DNA from: Streptomyces actuosus
GTDB lineage: Bacteria; Actinomycetota; Actinomycetes; Streptomycetales; Streptomycetaceae
Assembly: GCF_016921115.1 (NCBI RefSeq)
Contig: NZ_JAFFZS010000026.1
Location: 1-64,000, forward strand
Direction: 5' to 3'
Length of the DNA stretch: 64,000 bases
This document shows positions 1-7,844 of the stretch, one piece after another. The translations under genes were made by a program, and so were the position numbers. Below the pieces are notes generated by a model that was not told the DNA's origin, did no database searches, and worked only from the letters and a program-made list of their open reading frames with translations. The first letter of the stretch is position 1. Every line of letters starts with the position of its first letter.

Positions 1-26
1 TCCGGTGCGTGCTCTCGGTGTGCCGG

Positions 27-67
27 CCGGAAGCCCTCGTACTGGATGTACTCGGGCTTTCGTCCGG
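27..67. terminator. Near-palindromic hairpin, probable bidirectional terminator or dispersed intergenic element
   Basis: AAGCCC (31-36) and GTAC (39-42) pair with GTAC (48-51) and GGGCTT (54-59) around a TGGAT loop, with a TC/TC internal mismatch. Flanking CCGG at 27-30 and 64-67 extends the stem. It lies just past the 3' end of the leftward anti-sigma gene. The arrangement fits a terminator, but its regularity resembles intergenic hairpins that recur in Streptomyces genomes. Only one copy is present here. Confidence 0.4.
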
Positions 68-123
68 TGCAGCGAGAGTGCGTGCCGGGCGTCGCGACGG
101 GGCGAACGTTGCCTGGTGCGGCA

Positions 124-792
124 CTAGCCGGGGAACCGTGCCGTGGCCAGGACGCTTCCGTCAGCGGACACCAGACGGGCGCCGGTCACCGTCGTCGGAT
201 CGGCGCCGGTCGGCGCCCCCCAGTACCCGTAGCCGTCCTTGAGCGGGAACGAGCCCACCGGGACCGTCGACCCGTCGGCGTGTACGAGCACGCAGCGGAC
301 CGGCCCGTCGACGGCCGACCGGCCGAGGTCGACGGACATGTACACCCAGCCCGCGCCGCCGGAGTGCGCGTAGATCCGGCCCACGTCGTGGCCGCCGGAC
401 ACCAGGGCCGCCTCCACGAGCCCGGTCCGCTGCGCGACCGCCGCAGGCGCACCCCCGACGACGGCAGCGCCGACCGCCCACCCGCCGAACCCGCAGGCCA
501 GGGCAGCGGCCAGCCCGGCAGCCGTCAGCCGCAGCCGGTGCGCGCGCGACGTCCGCACGGGTGCCGCGCCCAGCGCCCGTACCACCCGCGACTCGAAACC
601 GACCGGCGGCTCGGCCCCCGGCAGCAGCGCGAGCAGCCCGTCACCGACCGCCGTCAGCCGTTCGACGTGCTCCCGGCACTCCGGGCAGCGGTCCAGGTGG
701 GCGACCGCCTCGGCCCGCTCGCGGGCCGGCAGGACTCCGAGCGCCAGCTCGGCGCCCAGCTCCCGCAAACGCTCGCACTCCACGCCGCTCAC
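124..792 (-). CDS. Membrane-bound anti-sigma factor with zinc finger (zf-HC2/RskA-like)
   Basis: A 222-residue protein expected to sequester the ECF sigma factor encoded immediately upstream. The N-terminal anti-sigma domain shows the zinc-binding H-x3-C-x2-C signature (His32, Cys36, Cys39). A single hydrophobic segment follows at about 83-108, then an extracytoplasmic C-terminal domain of about 110 residues rich in Gly, Tyr and Trp, presumably the sensor. The GTG start at 792 overlaps the sigma factor's TGA in a GTGA tetranucleotide, implying translational coupling. The topology matches the RskA class. The signal sensed cannot be read from sequence. Confidence 0.85.
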   Translation of the reverse strand: MSGVECERLRELGAELALGVLPARERAEAVAHLDRCPECREHVERLTAVGDGLLALLPGAEPPVGFESRVVRALGAAPVRTSRAHRLRLTAAGLAAALACGFGGWAVGAAVVGGAPAAVAQRTGLVEAALVSGGHDVGRIYAHSGGAGWVYMSVDLGRSAVDGPVRCVLVHADGSTVPVGSFPLKDGYGYWGAPTGADPTTVTGARLVSADGSVLATARFPG

Positions 793-1373
793 CGCCCTCC
801 CCCTTCCTCCGCCGGTTGGAGGAGCACCCGCACCTTGATCGTCCCGGTCCGGATCCGGGTCTTCGCCGTGCCCAGCGGAACGCCCTCGGCCGCCGCGACC
901 TCGCGCGCCGTCATCCCGTAGATCCCGGCCATCACCAGCGCCCGCGCCTGCTCCCGGGGCAGCTCCGCCACCGCCCGCCGCACCCGCTCCGCGCTGTCGT
1001 CGGCGAGCGCCCGCCGCTCGGGTGTCTCGGTGACCACGCCGAGCAGCGCGTCCAGGTCCTCCGGGACCATCGGGCTCGCTCGTCGGGCCCGGACCGCGTC
1101 GATCGCCAGGTTGTGCGCGATGGCCGTCAGCCACGCCCGAACGGAGCCCCGCCGCGGGTCGTACACCTGCGCGTGCCGCCAAGCACGCTCGAAGGTCTGC
1201 TGGGCGACGTCCTCGGCGAGCTGGGTGTCGCCGAGGACGGCGACGGCCACGCCGAAGACCGTGCGCTGGAAGCGGCGCACGAAGGCGACCGCGAGCTCTG
1301 GATCGCCCGTCGTCAGACCGGCGAGCAAGGCCTCGTCGGACACCCACCCGAGAGGAAGACCCATGCGCCACAT
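789..1373 (-). CDS. ECF-family RNA polymerase sigma factor
   Basis: A 194-residue sigma-70 family protein with only regions 2 and 4. Region 2 (about residues 25-95) includes the RxWLxxIAHNLAIDxxR block. Region 4 (about 130-185) has the LPxEQxxALVMAGIYGMTxxEVAxxxGVPLGTxKTR helix-turn-helix pattern. It is co-transcribed with and overlaps its anti-sigma gene by 4 bp. The first ATG (1373) is used; Met5 is a possible alternative. It points away from the cupredoxin lipoprotein gene, so the 122-bp spacer probably carries its autoregulated promoter and may co-regulate the rightward genes. It resembles ECF19/SigK-like factors, but I cannot assign the group with certainty. Confidence 0.9.
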   Translation of the reverse strand: MWRMGLPLGWVSDEALLAGLTTGDPELAVAFVRRFQRTVFGVAVAVLGDTQLAEDVAQQTFERAWRHAQVYDPRRGSVRAWLTAIAHNLAIDAVRARRASPMVPEDLDALLGVVTETPERRALADDSAERVRRAVAELPREQARALVMAGIYGMTAREVAAAEGVPLGTAKTRIRTGTIKVRVLLQPAEEGGGR

Positions 1374-1400
1374 ACCAGGGATACGCCTCGCCGCCCCGAA

Positions 1401-1442
1401 GGGATTGCCTCACGGCCATTGTCGCGCCCGCGACGCAATCCC
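1401..1442. promoter_or_regulatory. Inverted repeat in the sigma/cupredoxin divergent promoter region
   Basis: GGGATTGC (1401-1408) is exactly complementary in inverted orientation to GCAATCCC (1435-1442), with a 26-bp spacer. The pair lies between the leftward sigma gene and the rightward lipoprotein gene. It could be an operator or paired promoter elements. Function is inferred from position only. Confidence 0.35.
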
Positions 1443-1495
1443 CGGGCCCGTCACCTCCGTATCCCCTACCGAGGGACGAACCGGAGGACCGACTC

Positions 1496-1981
1496 ATGAC
1501 CATCCCAAGCACCCGACAACGCATGCTCCTCGGCGTGGCCGCCGGGGGCCTGACCGCCCTGCTCGCCGCCTGCGGAAGCAGCGACAACGGCAGCGGCGGC
1601 GGTACCACGACGGCGCCGCCCCCGCCGCAGTCCGGCACCTCGGCGAGGCAGGTCACGGCGGAGCTGTCCGACTTCCACATCAAGCTCTCGACGGAGAGGT
1701 TCACGGCCGGCACCTACACCTTCACCGCGAAGAACACGGGCAACCACGACCACGCCCTGGTGGTCCAGGGCCCCGGCGGCCAGAACCGCAGCAAGACCGT
1801 CTCGCCCGGCGAGTCCACCGCCCTCACGGTGACGCTGAAGTCCGGCACCTACGAGGTCTACTGTCCGATCGACGGACACAAGGACCTCGGGATGAAGACC
1901 GCTGTCACGGTCGGCGGAGCCCCGGCGCCATCCACGAACAAGCCGTCGAACAACGACCAGTCCCCGGGCAGCGGTTACTGA
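1496..1981 (+). CDS. Cupredoxin-domain (type-1 copper) lipoprotein
   Basis: A 161-residue exported lipoprotein. The signal peptide ends in a lipobox LLAAC with Cys26 as the lipidation site. A Ser/Gly/Thr/Pro linker follows, then a cupredoxin fold at about 50-140. Type-1 copper ligands are visible: a His near 84-86 (NHDH) and the classic C-x4-H-x4-M triad at Cys123, His128 and Met133. The protein should sit on the outer face of the membrane and act as an electron-transfer or copper-binding protein. The ATG at 1496 follows a GGAGGA ribosome site. The next gene starts 7 bp after the stop, so the two are probably co-transcribed. The redox partner is unknown. Confidence 0.88.
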   Translation: MTIPSTRQRMLLGVAAGGLTALLAACGSSDNGSGGGTTTAPPPPQSGTSARQVTAELSDFHIKLSTERFTAGTYTFTAKNTGNHDHALVVQGPGGQNRSKTVSPGESTALTVTLKSGTYEVYCPIDGHKDLGMKTAVTVGGAPAPSTNKPSNNDQSPGSGY

Positions 1982-1988
1982 GGCGGCC

Positions 1989-2837
1989 ATGACCACGAAC
2001 GCAGCGGCCGTGCGGTTCGCCCTGCGCCTTGCCGGCGCGGGCCTGACGGCGGCCATGGCCGCGATCCATCTGCGCCTGTGGGCCGAGGGCTACCGGGACC
2101 TCGCCACCATCGGGCCGCTCTTCCTGCTCGACGGCGTCGTCGGCATCCTGCTCGCCGTGACACTGCTCGTCACGCCTGTGCGCCGGCTCGGGCCGATCGC
2201 CGCTGCCACCGCGCTGTTCACGGCCGGCACGCTCGGCGCGCTGTTCCTGAGCCTCACCACGGGCCTGTTCGGCTTCGGCGAGTCGCTCGACGCGGAGCTG
2301 GTCCGCCCGACCGTGTACGTCGAGACGTCGGGCGTGGCGGTCCTGACCATCCTGGCGGTGGCCTCCCTCCACCGCCCCCGTCACCACCGGCACTGTCAGC
2401 GGAAACGCACGGGCGTCCTCCGAAGGGCGCACCGGGCGCCGCGGGCCGGGCGGGACGTCAGCGGCCGGAGCTCCCCCGGCCGCCCCGGCCCGGCGATCCG
2501 GAGCACCCGGAGCAGCCGGAGCAGCCGGAGCACCCGGAGCACCCGGAGCACCCGGAGCACCCGGAGCAGCGACGGACGATACGTGGACGTCCGCAGCCGA
2601 TCGGCCGGGTCCTGGAAGAACGCCACCGCCCCCGGGGACGCCACCGCATCGACGGTCGCACCGTCGACGCCCGGGGCGCCCGGGTTCGCGCGCGCCCCGG
2701 CCGGCGCCCGCCGGAGAACGTCCCTGCGGTGGACATGGCCGTGCAGGGCGACGGCGTTCGGGGAATCGCCCGGCGCGACGGTGATGCCTCTGCTCCACGG
2801 CTCGCTCCTCGTCCAGAGGGCGGCCACCGGGTCCTGA
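1989..2837 (+). CDS. Integral membrane protein, real 3' end uncertain
   Basis: The first ~125 residues hold about four hydrophobic segments typical of a small streptomycete membrane protein: near 10-28, 38-58, 65-90 and 110-125. The frame then stays open for about 150 more residues of Arg/Ser/Pro-rich, low-complexity sequence that includes an eight-copy 9-bp tandem repeat (RST/RSS units). The gene follows the cupredoxin lipoprotein by 7 bp and likely functions with it, perhaps as a membrane partner. The tail does not resemble a folded domain. The native protein may be shorter, with a lost stop or a frameshift. Function unknown. Confidence 0.6.
   Translation: MTTNAAAVRFALRLAGAGLTAAMAAIHLRLWAEGYRDLATIGPLFLLDGVVGILLAVTLLVTPVRRLGPIAAATALFTAGTLGALFLSLTTGLFGFGESLDAELVRPTVYVETSGVAVLTILAVASLHRPRHHRHCQRKRTGVLRRAHRAPRAGRDVSGRSSPGRPGPAIRSTRSSRSSRSTRSTRSTRSTRSSDGRYVDVRSRSAGSWKNATAPGDATASTVAPSTPGAPGFARAPAGARRRTSLRWTWPCRATAFGESPGATVMPLLHGSLLVQRAATGS
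2498..2569. repeat. Eight-copy 9-bp tandem repeat (CCGGAGCAC/CCGGAGCAG)
   Basis: Eight back-to-back nonamers run from 2498 to 2569: copies 1 and 4-7 end in C, copies 2, 3 and 8 end in G. The period is a multiple of three, so every frame gives a tripeptide repeat (RST/RSS, PEH/PEQ, or on the other strand GAP/AAP). The array lies in the doubtful 3' part of the upstream membrane-protein frame and is a candidate for slippage-driven length variation. Confidence 0.9.
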
Positions 2838-3119
2838 CCGGCAACGGCTCCTGCCCGGACCTCCGCGACCGGCGAGACGTGCCGGCAGTGGCCGGGACCG
2901 CTCACAAGCGCACCCGGCCCCACCGGCCGCAGATCAACGGCGGGGCCGGATGCTTCGACCGCACGACCGCACCCCGCTCGACGCATCGGCCTGCGCCCGC
3001 TACCGCTGAGAGCAGGAACGGCGCATTGCCTTCCCCGGTGGCCGCACACCTACGATCACCACCGCGGGCACACCGGGCTCGAAGGCACAGCACCCGCCGA
3101 CCGCGTCCCGGCGACACAC

Positions 3120-4286
3120 CTATTCGCGAGCCCCCAGCAGGTGGTCCATGGCGAGCTGGTCGAGGCGTTCGAACGCCATTCCGCGGGCTGCGGCGGACTC
3201 GACGTCGAAGTCCTCGAAGGCAGTCCGGTCGGCCAGGAGCGCCTCGAGCCCGTCGGCGGCCGTCGGCCGGGCCAACTGGTCCAGCCGTGCGGCGGTCAGG
3301 GCCTGCTGGACCTCGGGGTCGCTGCGGAAGGCGGCGGCGCGCTCCTTCAGGACGAGGTAGTTGCGCATGCAGCCGGCCGCCGAGGCCCACACGCCGTCGA
3401 AGTCCTCGGTCCGCGGGGGCTTGAAGTCGAAGTGGCGCGGTCCCGTGTAACCGGCGCTCTCCAGCAGGTCGACGAGCCAGAAGGCGGACCGCAGGTCACC
3501 GGCGCCGAAGCGGAGGTCCTGGTCGTACTTGATGCCGGACTGGCCGTTGAGGTCGATGTGGAACAGCTTGCCCGCCCACAGGGCCTGGGCGATGCCGTGC
3601 GGGAAGTTCAGCCCGGCCATCTGCTCGTGGCCGACCTCGGGGTTGACGCCGTACAACTCGGGCCGCTCCAGCTTCTCGATGAAGGCCAGCGCGTGACCGA
3701 CGGTCGGCAGGAGGATGTCGCCGCGGGGCTCGTTGGGCTTGGGCTCGATGGCGAAGCGCAGGTCGTAGCCCTGGGCGGTGACGTACTCGCCGAGGAGGTC
3801 GAAGGCCTCCTTCATGCGGTCGAGGGCCACGCGGACGTCCTTGGCGGCGCCGGACTCGGCGCCCTCGCGGCCGCCCCACGCGACGTACGTCCGCGCACCC
3901 AGCTCGACCGCCAGATCGATGTTGCGGATGGTCTTGCGCAGTGCGTAGCGGCGTACGTCACGGTCGTTCGCCGTGAAGGCGCCGTCCTTGAAGACCGGAT
4001 GGGTGAAGAGGTTGGTCGTGGCCATCGGCACGGTCATCCCGGTGGCGTCCAGGGCCTGCCGGAACCGCTTGATGTGCGCCTCGCGCTCGGTGTCCGAGGA
4101 TCCGAAGGGGATCAGGTCGTCGTCGTGGAAGGTCACTCCGTAGGCCCCCAGCTCGGCCAGCCGCTGCACCGACTCGACGGGGTCGAGGGCGCGCCGGGTG
4201 GCGTCACCGAAGGGGTCCCTGCCCTGCCAGCCGACGGTCCACAGTCCGAAGGTGAACCTGTCCTCAGGGGTGGGCTGGTAGCTCAT
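3120..4286 (-). CDS. xylA: Xylose isomerase
   Basis: A 388-residue enzyme, the exact length of the well-studied Streptomyces glucose/xylose isomerases. It interconverts D-xylose and D-xylulose with divalent metal. His54 and Asp57 lie in TFHDDD; the metal-binding EPKPNEP, NPEVGHEQMAGLNF and HIDLNGQ blocks are all intact. The ATG at 4286 is preceded by AAGGAG. It is divergent from xylB across 119 bp, and a ROK regulator follows xylB, so the three form one catabolic locus likely induced by xylose. No abnormality seen. Confidence 0.97.
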   Translation of the reverse strand: MSYQPTPEDRFTFGLWTVGWQGRDPFGDATRRALDPVESVQRLAELGAYGVTFHDDDLIPFGSSDTEREAHIKRFRQALDATGMTVPMATTNLFTHPVFKDGAFTANDRDVRRYALRKTIRNIDLAVELGARTYVAWGGREGAESGAAKDVRVALDRMKEAFDLLGEYVTAQGYDLRFAIEPKPNEPRGDILLPTVGHALAFIEKLERPELYGVNPEVGHEQMAGLNFPHGIAQALWAGKLFHIDLNGQSGIKYDQDLRFGAGDLRSAFWLVDLLESAGYTGPRHFDFKPPRTEDFDGVWASAAGCMRNYLVLKERAAAFRSDPEVQQALTAARLDQLARPTAADGLEALLADRTAFEDFDVESAAARGMAFERLDQLAMDHLLGARE

Positions 4287-4405
4287 GCCGCGGCTCCTTG
4301 CTTGCTCCGACTATTTCGTCATGGCGGTTTACAAATTAGTATGCGAGCGCTTCTCTGGGAAGACAGATCCCGCAGAGCCGCCGAAAAAAGTTGAGGGAGA
4401 GCCCG
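4287..4405. promoter_or_regulatory. Divergent xylA/xylB promoter-operator region
   Basis: A 119-bp spacer with an AT-rich island at about 4310-4345, striking in this GC-rich context. A TAGTAT hexamer (4337-4342) could be the xylB -10 element, with a weak -35 near 4314. ACTATTT (4310-4316) and AAATTAGT (4333-4340) form an imperfect inverted repeat, plausible for the ROK repressor encoded downstream. Operator assignment is inferred. Confidence 0.45.
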
Positions 4406-5872
4406 ATGTCAGCAGCCGAGGGACCACTCGTCGTCGGCGTGGACTCGTCCACCCAGTCCACGAAGGCGCTGGTCGTCGACGTCGCCACGGGGCAGGTCGT
4501 CGCCGGCGGACAGGCGCCGCACACGGTGTCGTCCGGGCCGGGCCGGGAGAGCGACCCACGCCAGTGGTGGGACGCGCTGTGCGAGGCACTGCGCCAGTGC
4601 GGTGACGCCGCGCGCGAGGCTGCCGCGGTGTCGGTCGGTGGCCAGCAGCACGGCCTGGTCACGCTCGACGGCCGGGGCGAGCCGGTCCGGCCGGCCCTGT
4701 TGTGGAACGACGTGCGTTCCGCTCCGCAGGCCGGCCGGCTGACCGAGGAACTGGGCGGGGCGAAGGCCTGGGCGGAGCGCGCGGGCAGCGTGCCCGGCGC
4801 CTCGTTCACCGTCACGAAGTGGGCATGGCTGAGTGAGCACGAACCCGAGGCGGTCCGCGCGACGAAGGCCGTGCGCCTCCCCCACGACTACCTCACCGAA
4901 CGCCTCACGGGCCAGGGCACGACCGATCGCGGCGACGCCTCCGGTACGGGCTGGTGGGCGTCCCGGTCCGAGGCGTACGACGAGGAGGTCCTGGCGCACG
5001 TGGGCCTGGACCCGGCGCTGCTGCCCCGGGTCGTGCGGCCCGGCGAGGTGGCCGGCACCGTCCGTGACAGCCACGACCTGCCGTTCTCCAAGGGCACCCT
5101 GGTCGCGGCGGGCACCGGCGACAACGCCGCCGCCGCGCTGGGCCTGGGGCTGCGCCCGGGCACGCCCGTGATGAGTCTGGGCACGTCGGGCACGGTGTAC
5201 GCCGCCTCCCGGCAGCGCCCCGCCGACCCGACCGGCACGGTGGCGGGCTTCGCCGACGCGCGCGGCGACTGGCTGCCGCTGGCCTGCACCCTGAACTGCA
5301 CACTCGCCGTGGACCGCGTCGCCGCCCTGTTCGGCCGGGACCGCGAAGCGGTGGAGCCCGCCGCGGGCGTCACCTTCCTGCCCTACCTGGACGGCGAGCG
5401 CACCCCGAACCTGCCGAACGCCGCCGGACTGCTGCACGGCCTGCGCCACGACACGACCGCGGGGCAACTGCTGCAGGCGGCCTACGACGGCGCCGTGCAC
5501 GCGCTCCTCGGGGCGCTCGACCTGGTCCTCGACGCGGACGCGGACCCCGCGGCACCGTTGCTGCTGATCGGAGGCGGCGCCCGCGGCACGGCCTGGCAGC
5601 AGACCGTGCGGCGCCTGTCGGGGCGCCCGGTGCAGATCCCGGCGGCCGGGGAACTGGTCGCCCTGGGCGCCGCGGCACAGGCCGCCGGACTGCTGACCGG
5701 CGAGGATCCGGCGGCGATCGCCCGGCGCTGGAACACCGCGAACGGCCCCGTGCTGGAGGCCGTGGAGCGGGACGAGGCCGCACTGGCCAGGATCTCCGGG
5801 GTACTCTCCGACGCGACCCCGCTGTTGACGCGGGGCACGGCAGCCCGCCGAGGGACATCGACCGAGGACTGA
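4406..5872 (+). CDS. xylB: Xylulokinase (FGGY carbohydrate kinase)
   Basis: A 488-residue FGGY-family kinase that phosphorylates D-xylulose to xylulose 5-phosphate with ATP, feeding the pentose phosphate pathway. The N-terminal phosphate-binding motif VGVDSSTQSTKALVVD is intact, as are the GGQQHGLV, LPHDYLTERLTG and MSLGTSGTVYAA blocks. The C-terminal IGGGARGTAWQQ segment contributes to ATP binding. The ATG at 4406 has an AGGGAG ribosome site 7 bp upstream; the in-frame TTG at 4391 does not. The ROK regulator starts 8 bp after the stop, so the pair is probably one transcript. Confidence 0.95.
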   Translation: MSAAEGPLVVGVDSSTQSTKALVVDVATGQVVAGGQAPHTVSSGPGRESDPRQWWDALCEALRQCGDAAREAAAVSVGGQQHGLVTLDGRGEPVRPALLWNDVRSAPQAGRLTEELGGAKAWAERAGSVPGASFTVTKWAWLSEHEPEAVRATKAVRLPHDYLTERLTGQGTTDRGDASGTGWWASRSEAYDEEVLAHVGLDPALLPRVVRPGEVAGTVRDSHDLPFSKGTLVAAGTGDNAAAALGLGLRPGTPVMSLGTSGTVYAASRQRPADPTGTVAGFADARGDWLPLACTLNCTLAVDRVAALFGRDREAVEPAAGVTFLPYLDGERTPNLPNAAGLLHGLRHDTTAGQLLQAAYDGAVHALLGALDLVLDADADPAAPLLLIGGGARGTAWQQTVRRLSGRPVQIPAAGELVALGAAAQAAGLLTGEDPAAIARRWNTANGPVLEAVERDEAALARISGVLSDATPLLTRGTAARRGTSTED

Positions 5873-5880
5873 GTTCAGGC

Positions 5881-7089
5881 ATGACCGCACCGCTGCACGA
5901 GGCCCGCCCGGCGGCTCCCGGACGCGCACTGCCCGACACCCAGCAGGGCATGCGCCGGCGCAACCTGGCCCGGGTGATGCACACCGTGAGCGCCGAGGGC
6001 CCGCTGTCCCGCGCCGCCGTCGCCTCGCGCATCGGCCTCACCCGTGCCGCCGTGTCGACCCTCGTCGACGAACTCATACGCTCGGGGCTGCTGGAGGAAC
6101 TGGGCCCGGAGCGCCCCGGCAGAGTGGGCCGGCCCGGCTCCGCGCTCGCCGTCAGCGGGCGGGGCCCCGCGGGGATCGGCGCCGAGATCGGGGTCGACCA
6201 CCTCGCCGTGTGCGCCGTGGACCTGCGCGGGCAGGTACGCGCGCGTGCCGTACGGCAGGCCGACAACCGCGACCGCTCCCCCGAGGACGTGACGGCGGAC
6301 GTCACCGACCTGGTGCGGCAGGTCGTCGCCGAGATCGAGGGCGAGGGCCTGTGGCCGGCCGGTCTCGCCGTCGCCGTGCCCGGCCTGGTCGCCCGCGACG
6401 GCCGCACCGTCGTCCACGCACCGAACCTCGGTTGGCACGACACCGACCTGGGCACCCTCCTTCCCGCGCACCTGCCGCTGACCGTCGACAACGAGGCCAA
6501 CTTCGGCGGCCTCGCCGAACTCTGGCTCGGTGAGGCGGCCCCGCACGACTTCCTGCACGTCTCTGCCGAGATCGGCATCGGTGCGGCCGTCGTCGTGGAC
6601 GGACGGCTGCTGCGCGGGACGCGGGGCTTCGCGGGCGAACTGGGACATGTGCCGGTCCGTCCCGACGGGCCGCCGTGCGCGTGCGGCGGACAAGGCTGCC
6701 TGGAGCAGTACGCCGGCGAGGAGGCGGTGCTGCGCGCGGCCGGCCTGGCATCGGCCGGGAACCGGGTGGAGGTGCTGGCCGACCGGGCCGCCGAGGGCGA
6801 AGAGACCGTACGACGGGCCCTGCACGACGCGGGTGTGGCGCTCGGCATCGCACTGACCGGGGCGGTCAACCTCCTCGACCCCGAGATGGTCGTGCTCGGC
6901 GGTGCGCTGGCCGGACTCGCGCCGTGGCTGCTGCCGTCCCTGCGCGCGGAACTGGCCCGGCGGACGGCAGGCCCGGCCTGCCCGGTGTCCGTGTCCCGGC
7001 TGGGGTCCGAGGGACCGTTGCTGGGCGCCGCCCACTCGGTGGTGCGGGGTGTCCTCGACGATCCGGCCGCGGTGCCCGCACCCGTGTGA
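5881..7089 (+). CDS. xylR: ROK-family transcriptional regulator, probable xylose repressor
   Basis: A 402-residue protein with a winged helix-turn-helix (about 20-80) followed by a sugar-kinase-like ROK domain (about 90-385). The ROK zinc motif CACGGQGCLEQY is intact, as are the EIGIGAAVV and DNEANFGGLAE sugar-binding blocks. ROK regulators next to xylA/xylB classically repress both and release DNA on binding xylose. Position 8 bp after xylB supports that role and autoregulation. The symbol rests on context rather than a unique sequence feature. The stop overlaps a possible GTG start of the next gene. Confidence 0.9.
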   Translation: MTAPLHEARPAAPGRALPDTQQGMRRRNLARVMHTVSAEGPLSRAAVASRIGLTRAAVSTLVDELIRSGLLEELGPERPGRVGRPGSALAVSGRGPAGIGAEIGVDHLAVCAVDLRGQVRARAVRQADNRDRSPEDVTADVTDLVRQVVAEIEGEGLWPAGLAVAVPGLVARDGRTVVHAPNLGWHDTDLGTLLPAHLPLTVDNEANFGGLAELWLGEAAPHDFLHVSAEIGIGAAVVVDGRLLRGTRGFAGELGHVPVRPDGPPCACGGQGCLEQYAGEEAVLRAAGLASAGNRVEVLADRAAEGEETVRRALHDAGVALGIALTGAVNLLDPEMVVLGGALAGLAPWLLPSLRAELARRTAGPACPVSVSRLGSEGPLLGAAHSVVRGVLDDPAAVPAPV

Positions 7090-7703
7090 CCGGCTGCGGG
7101 TCCGGGCGCCCGGCCGTCCTGCCGGCCGTCACCCAGGACGGCGTCCCGACCTCGCCGTTGCCGACAGAAGCGGTCCTGCCCTTCCTCGACGCCCCGGACC
7201 GAGGAATCAGAACCGGCGGGACGGGCGGGTGCCGCCGTGCCCGCCGCCGGATCGACCCGGGCCGGGACAACTCGGCGCGGTCGAACCCGGGAAACGCCGA
7301 CGCCCATCTGGCCCGGAAGGTGCTGGCCGCTCAGCCGTTCAGCGTCCTGCTCGACGCCCGCCTGACCGCCTTCGGCGACGGCGAGGCGGCAGTGGAGCTG
7401 GACATTCGCGACGAACTCCGCCAGCAGTTCGGCAGCGTCCACGGCGGCGTGCTCAGTTACGCCGCGGACAACGCGCTGGCCTTCGCCGCCGGCAGCGCGG
7501 TCGGTTCCCGGGTGGCCACGGCCGGATTCAGCATCGACTTCCTGCGCCCCGCCCGGGGCACGCTGCTGCGGGCACACGCCCACGTCGTGCGGGCCGGCCG
7601 CACCCGCGTCGCCTGCCGCTGCGACGTGACGACGGGCGACGCCGACGGGCCGCAGACGCTGTGCGCGGTGGCGCAGGGCACGATCGCGGTCCTCGCCGAC
7701 TGA
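7086..7703 (+). CDS. PaaI-family thioesterase (hotdog fold), start uncertain
   Basis: The C-terminal ~130 residues form a single hotdog domain of the PaaI/acyl-CoA thioesterase type: a HGGVLSYAADNAL active-site helix and a FSIDFLRPARGTLLRAHAHVVRAGR core. It probably hydrolyses an acyl- or aroyl-CoA. The start is doubtful. GTG 7086 overlaps the upstream stop, TTG 7158 is in frame, and GTG 7320 would clip the domain edge. The first ~70 residues from 7086 are not domain-like and may be untranslated. The link with the xyl locus is positional only. Confidence 0.7.
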   Translation: MTGCGSGRPAVLPAVTQDGVPTSPLPTEAVLPFLDAPDRGIRTGGTGGCRRARRRIDPGRDNSARSNPGNADAHLARKVLAAQPFSVLLDARLTAFGDGEAAVELDIRDELRQQFGSVHGGVLSYAADNALAFAAGSAVGSRVATAGFSIDFLRPARGTLLRAHAHVVRAGRTRVACRCDVTTGDADGPQTLCAVAQGTIAVLAD

Positions 7704-7844
7704 CCGGGGGACGCCCCACCGTCCGCCAGGCGGCAATCGCTCACCCTTTCCGGTGGCGCCGGCACGCGGCTACCGCGCCCCTCACCGCGTTCTGCTCCAC
7801 TTCCCCTGAGACCCGGGTCATGTGACGACACCTCAGGGGCAGCG

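Noticed and set aside
2498..2569. CRISPR array
   Set aside because: The repeats are contiguous 9-mers with no spacers and no cas genes are nearby.
1905..2798. Collagen-like GAP repeat protein on the minus strand
   Set aside because: The GAP pattern comes only from the 9-bp tandem repeat read backwards; the rest of the frame is antisense to the membrane-protein gene.
4391..4405. TTG start for xylulokinase
   Set aside because: It lies within the ribosome-binding region of ATG 4406.
7255..7300. Possible tRNA T-arm (GTTCGA-like on the minus strand)
   Set aside because: Flanking arms do not pair and no acceptor or anticodon stem can be drawn.
5370..7736. 788-codon minus-strand frame across xylB, the ROK gene and the thioesterase
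   Set aside because: Shadow of three well-supported plus-strand genes; no recognisable protein family.
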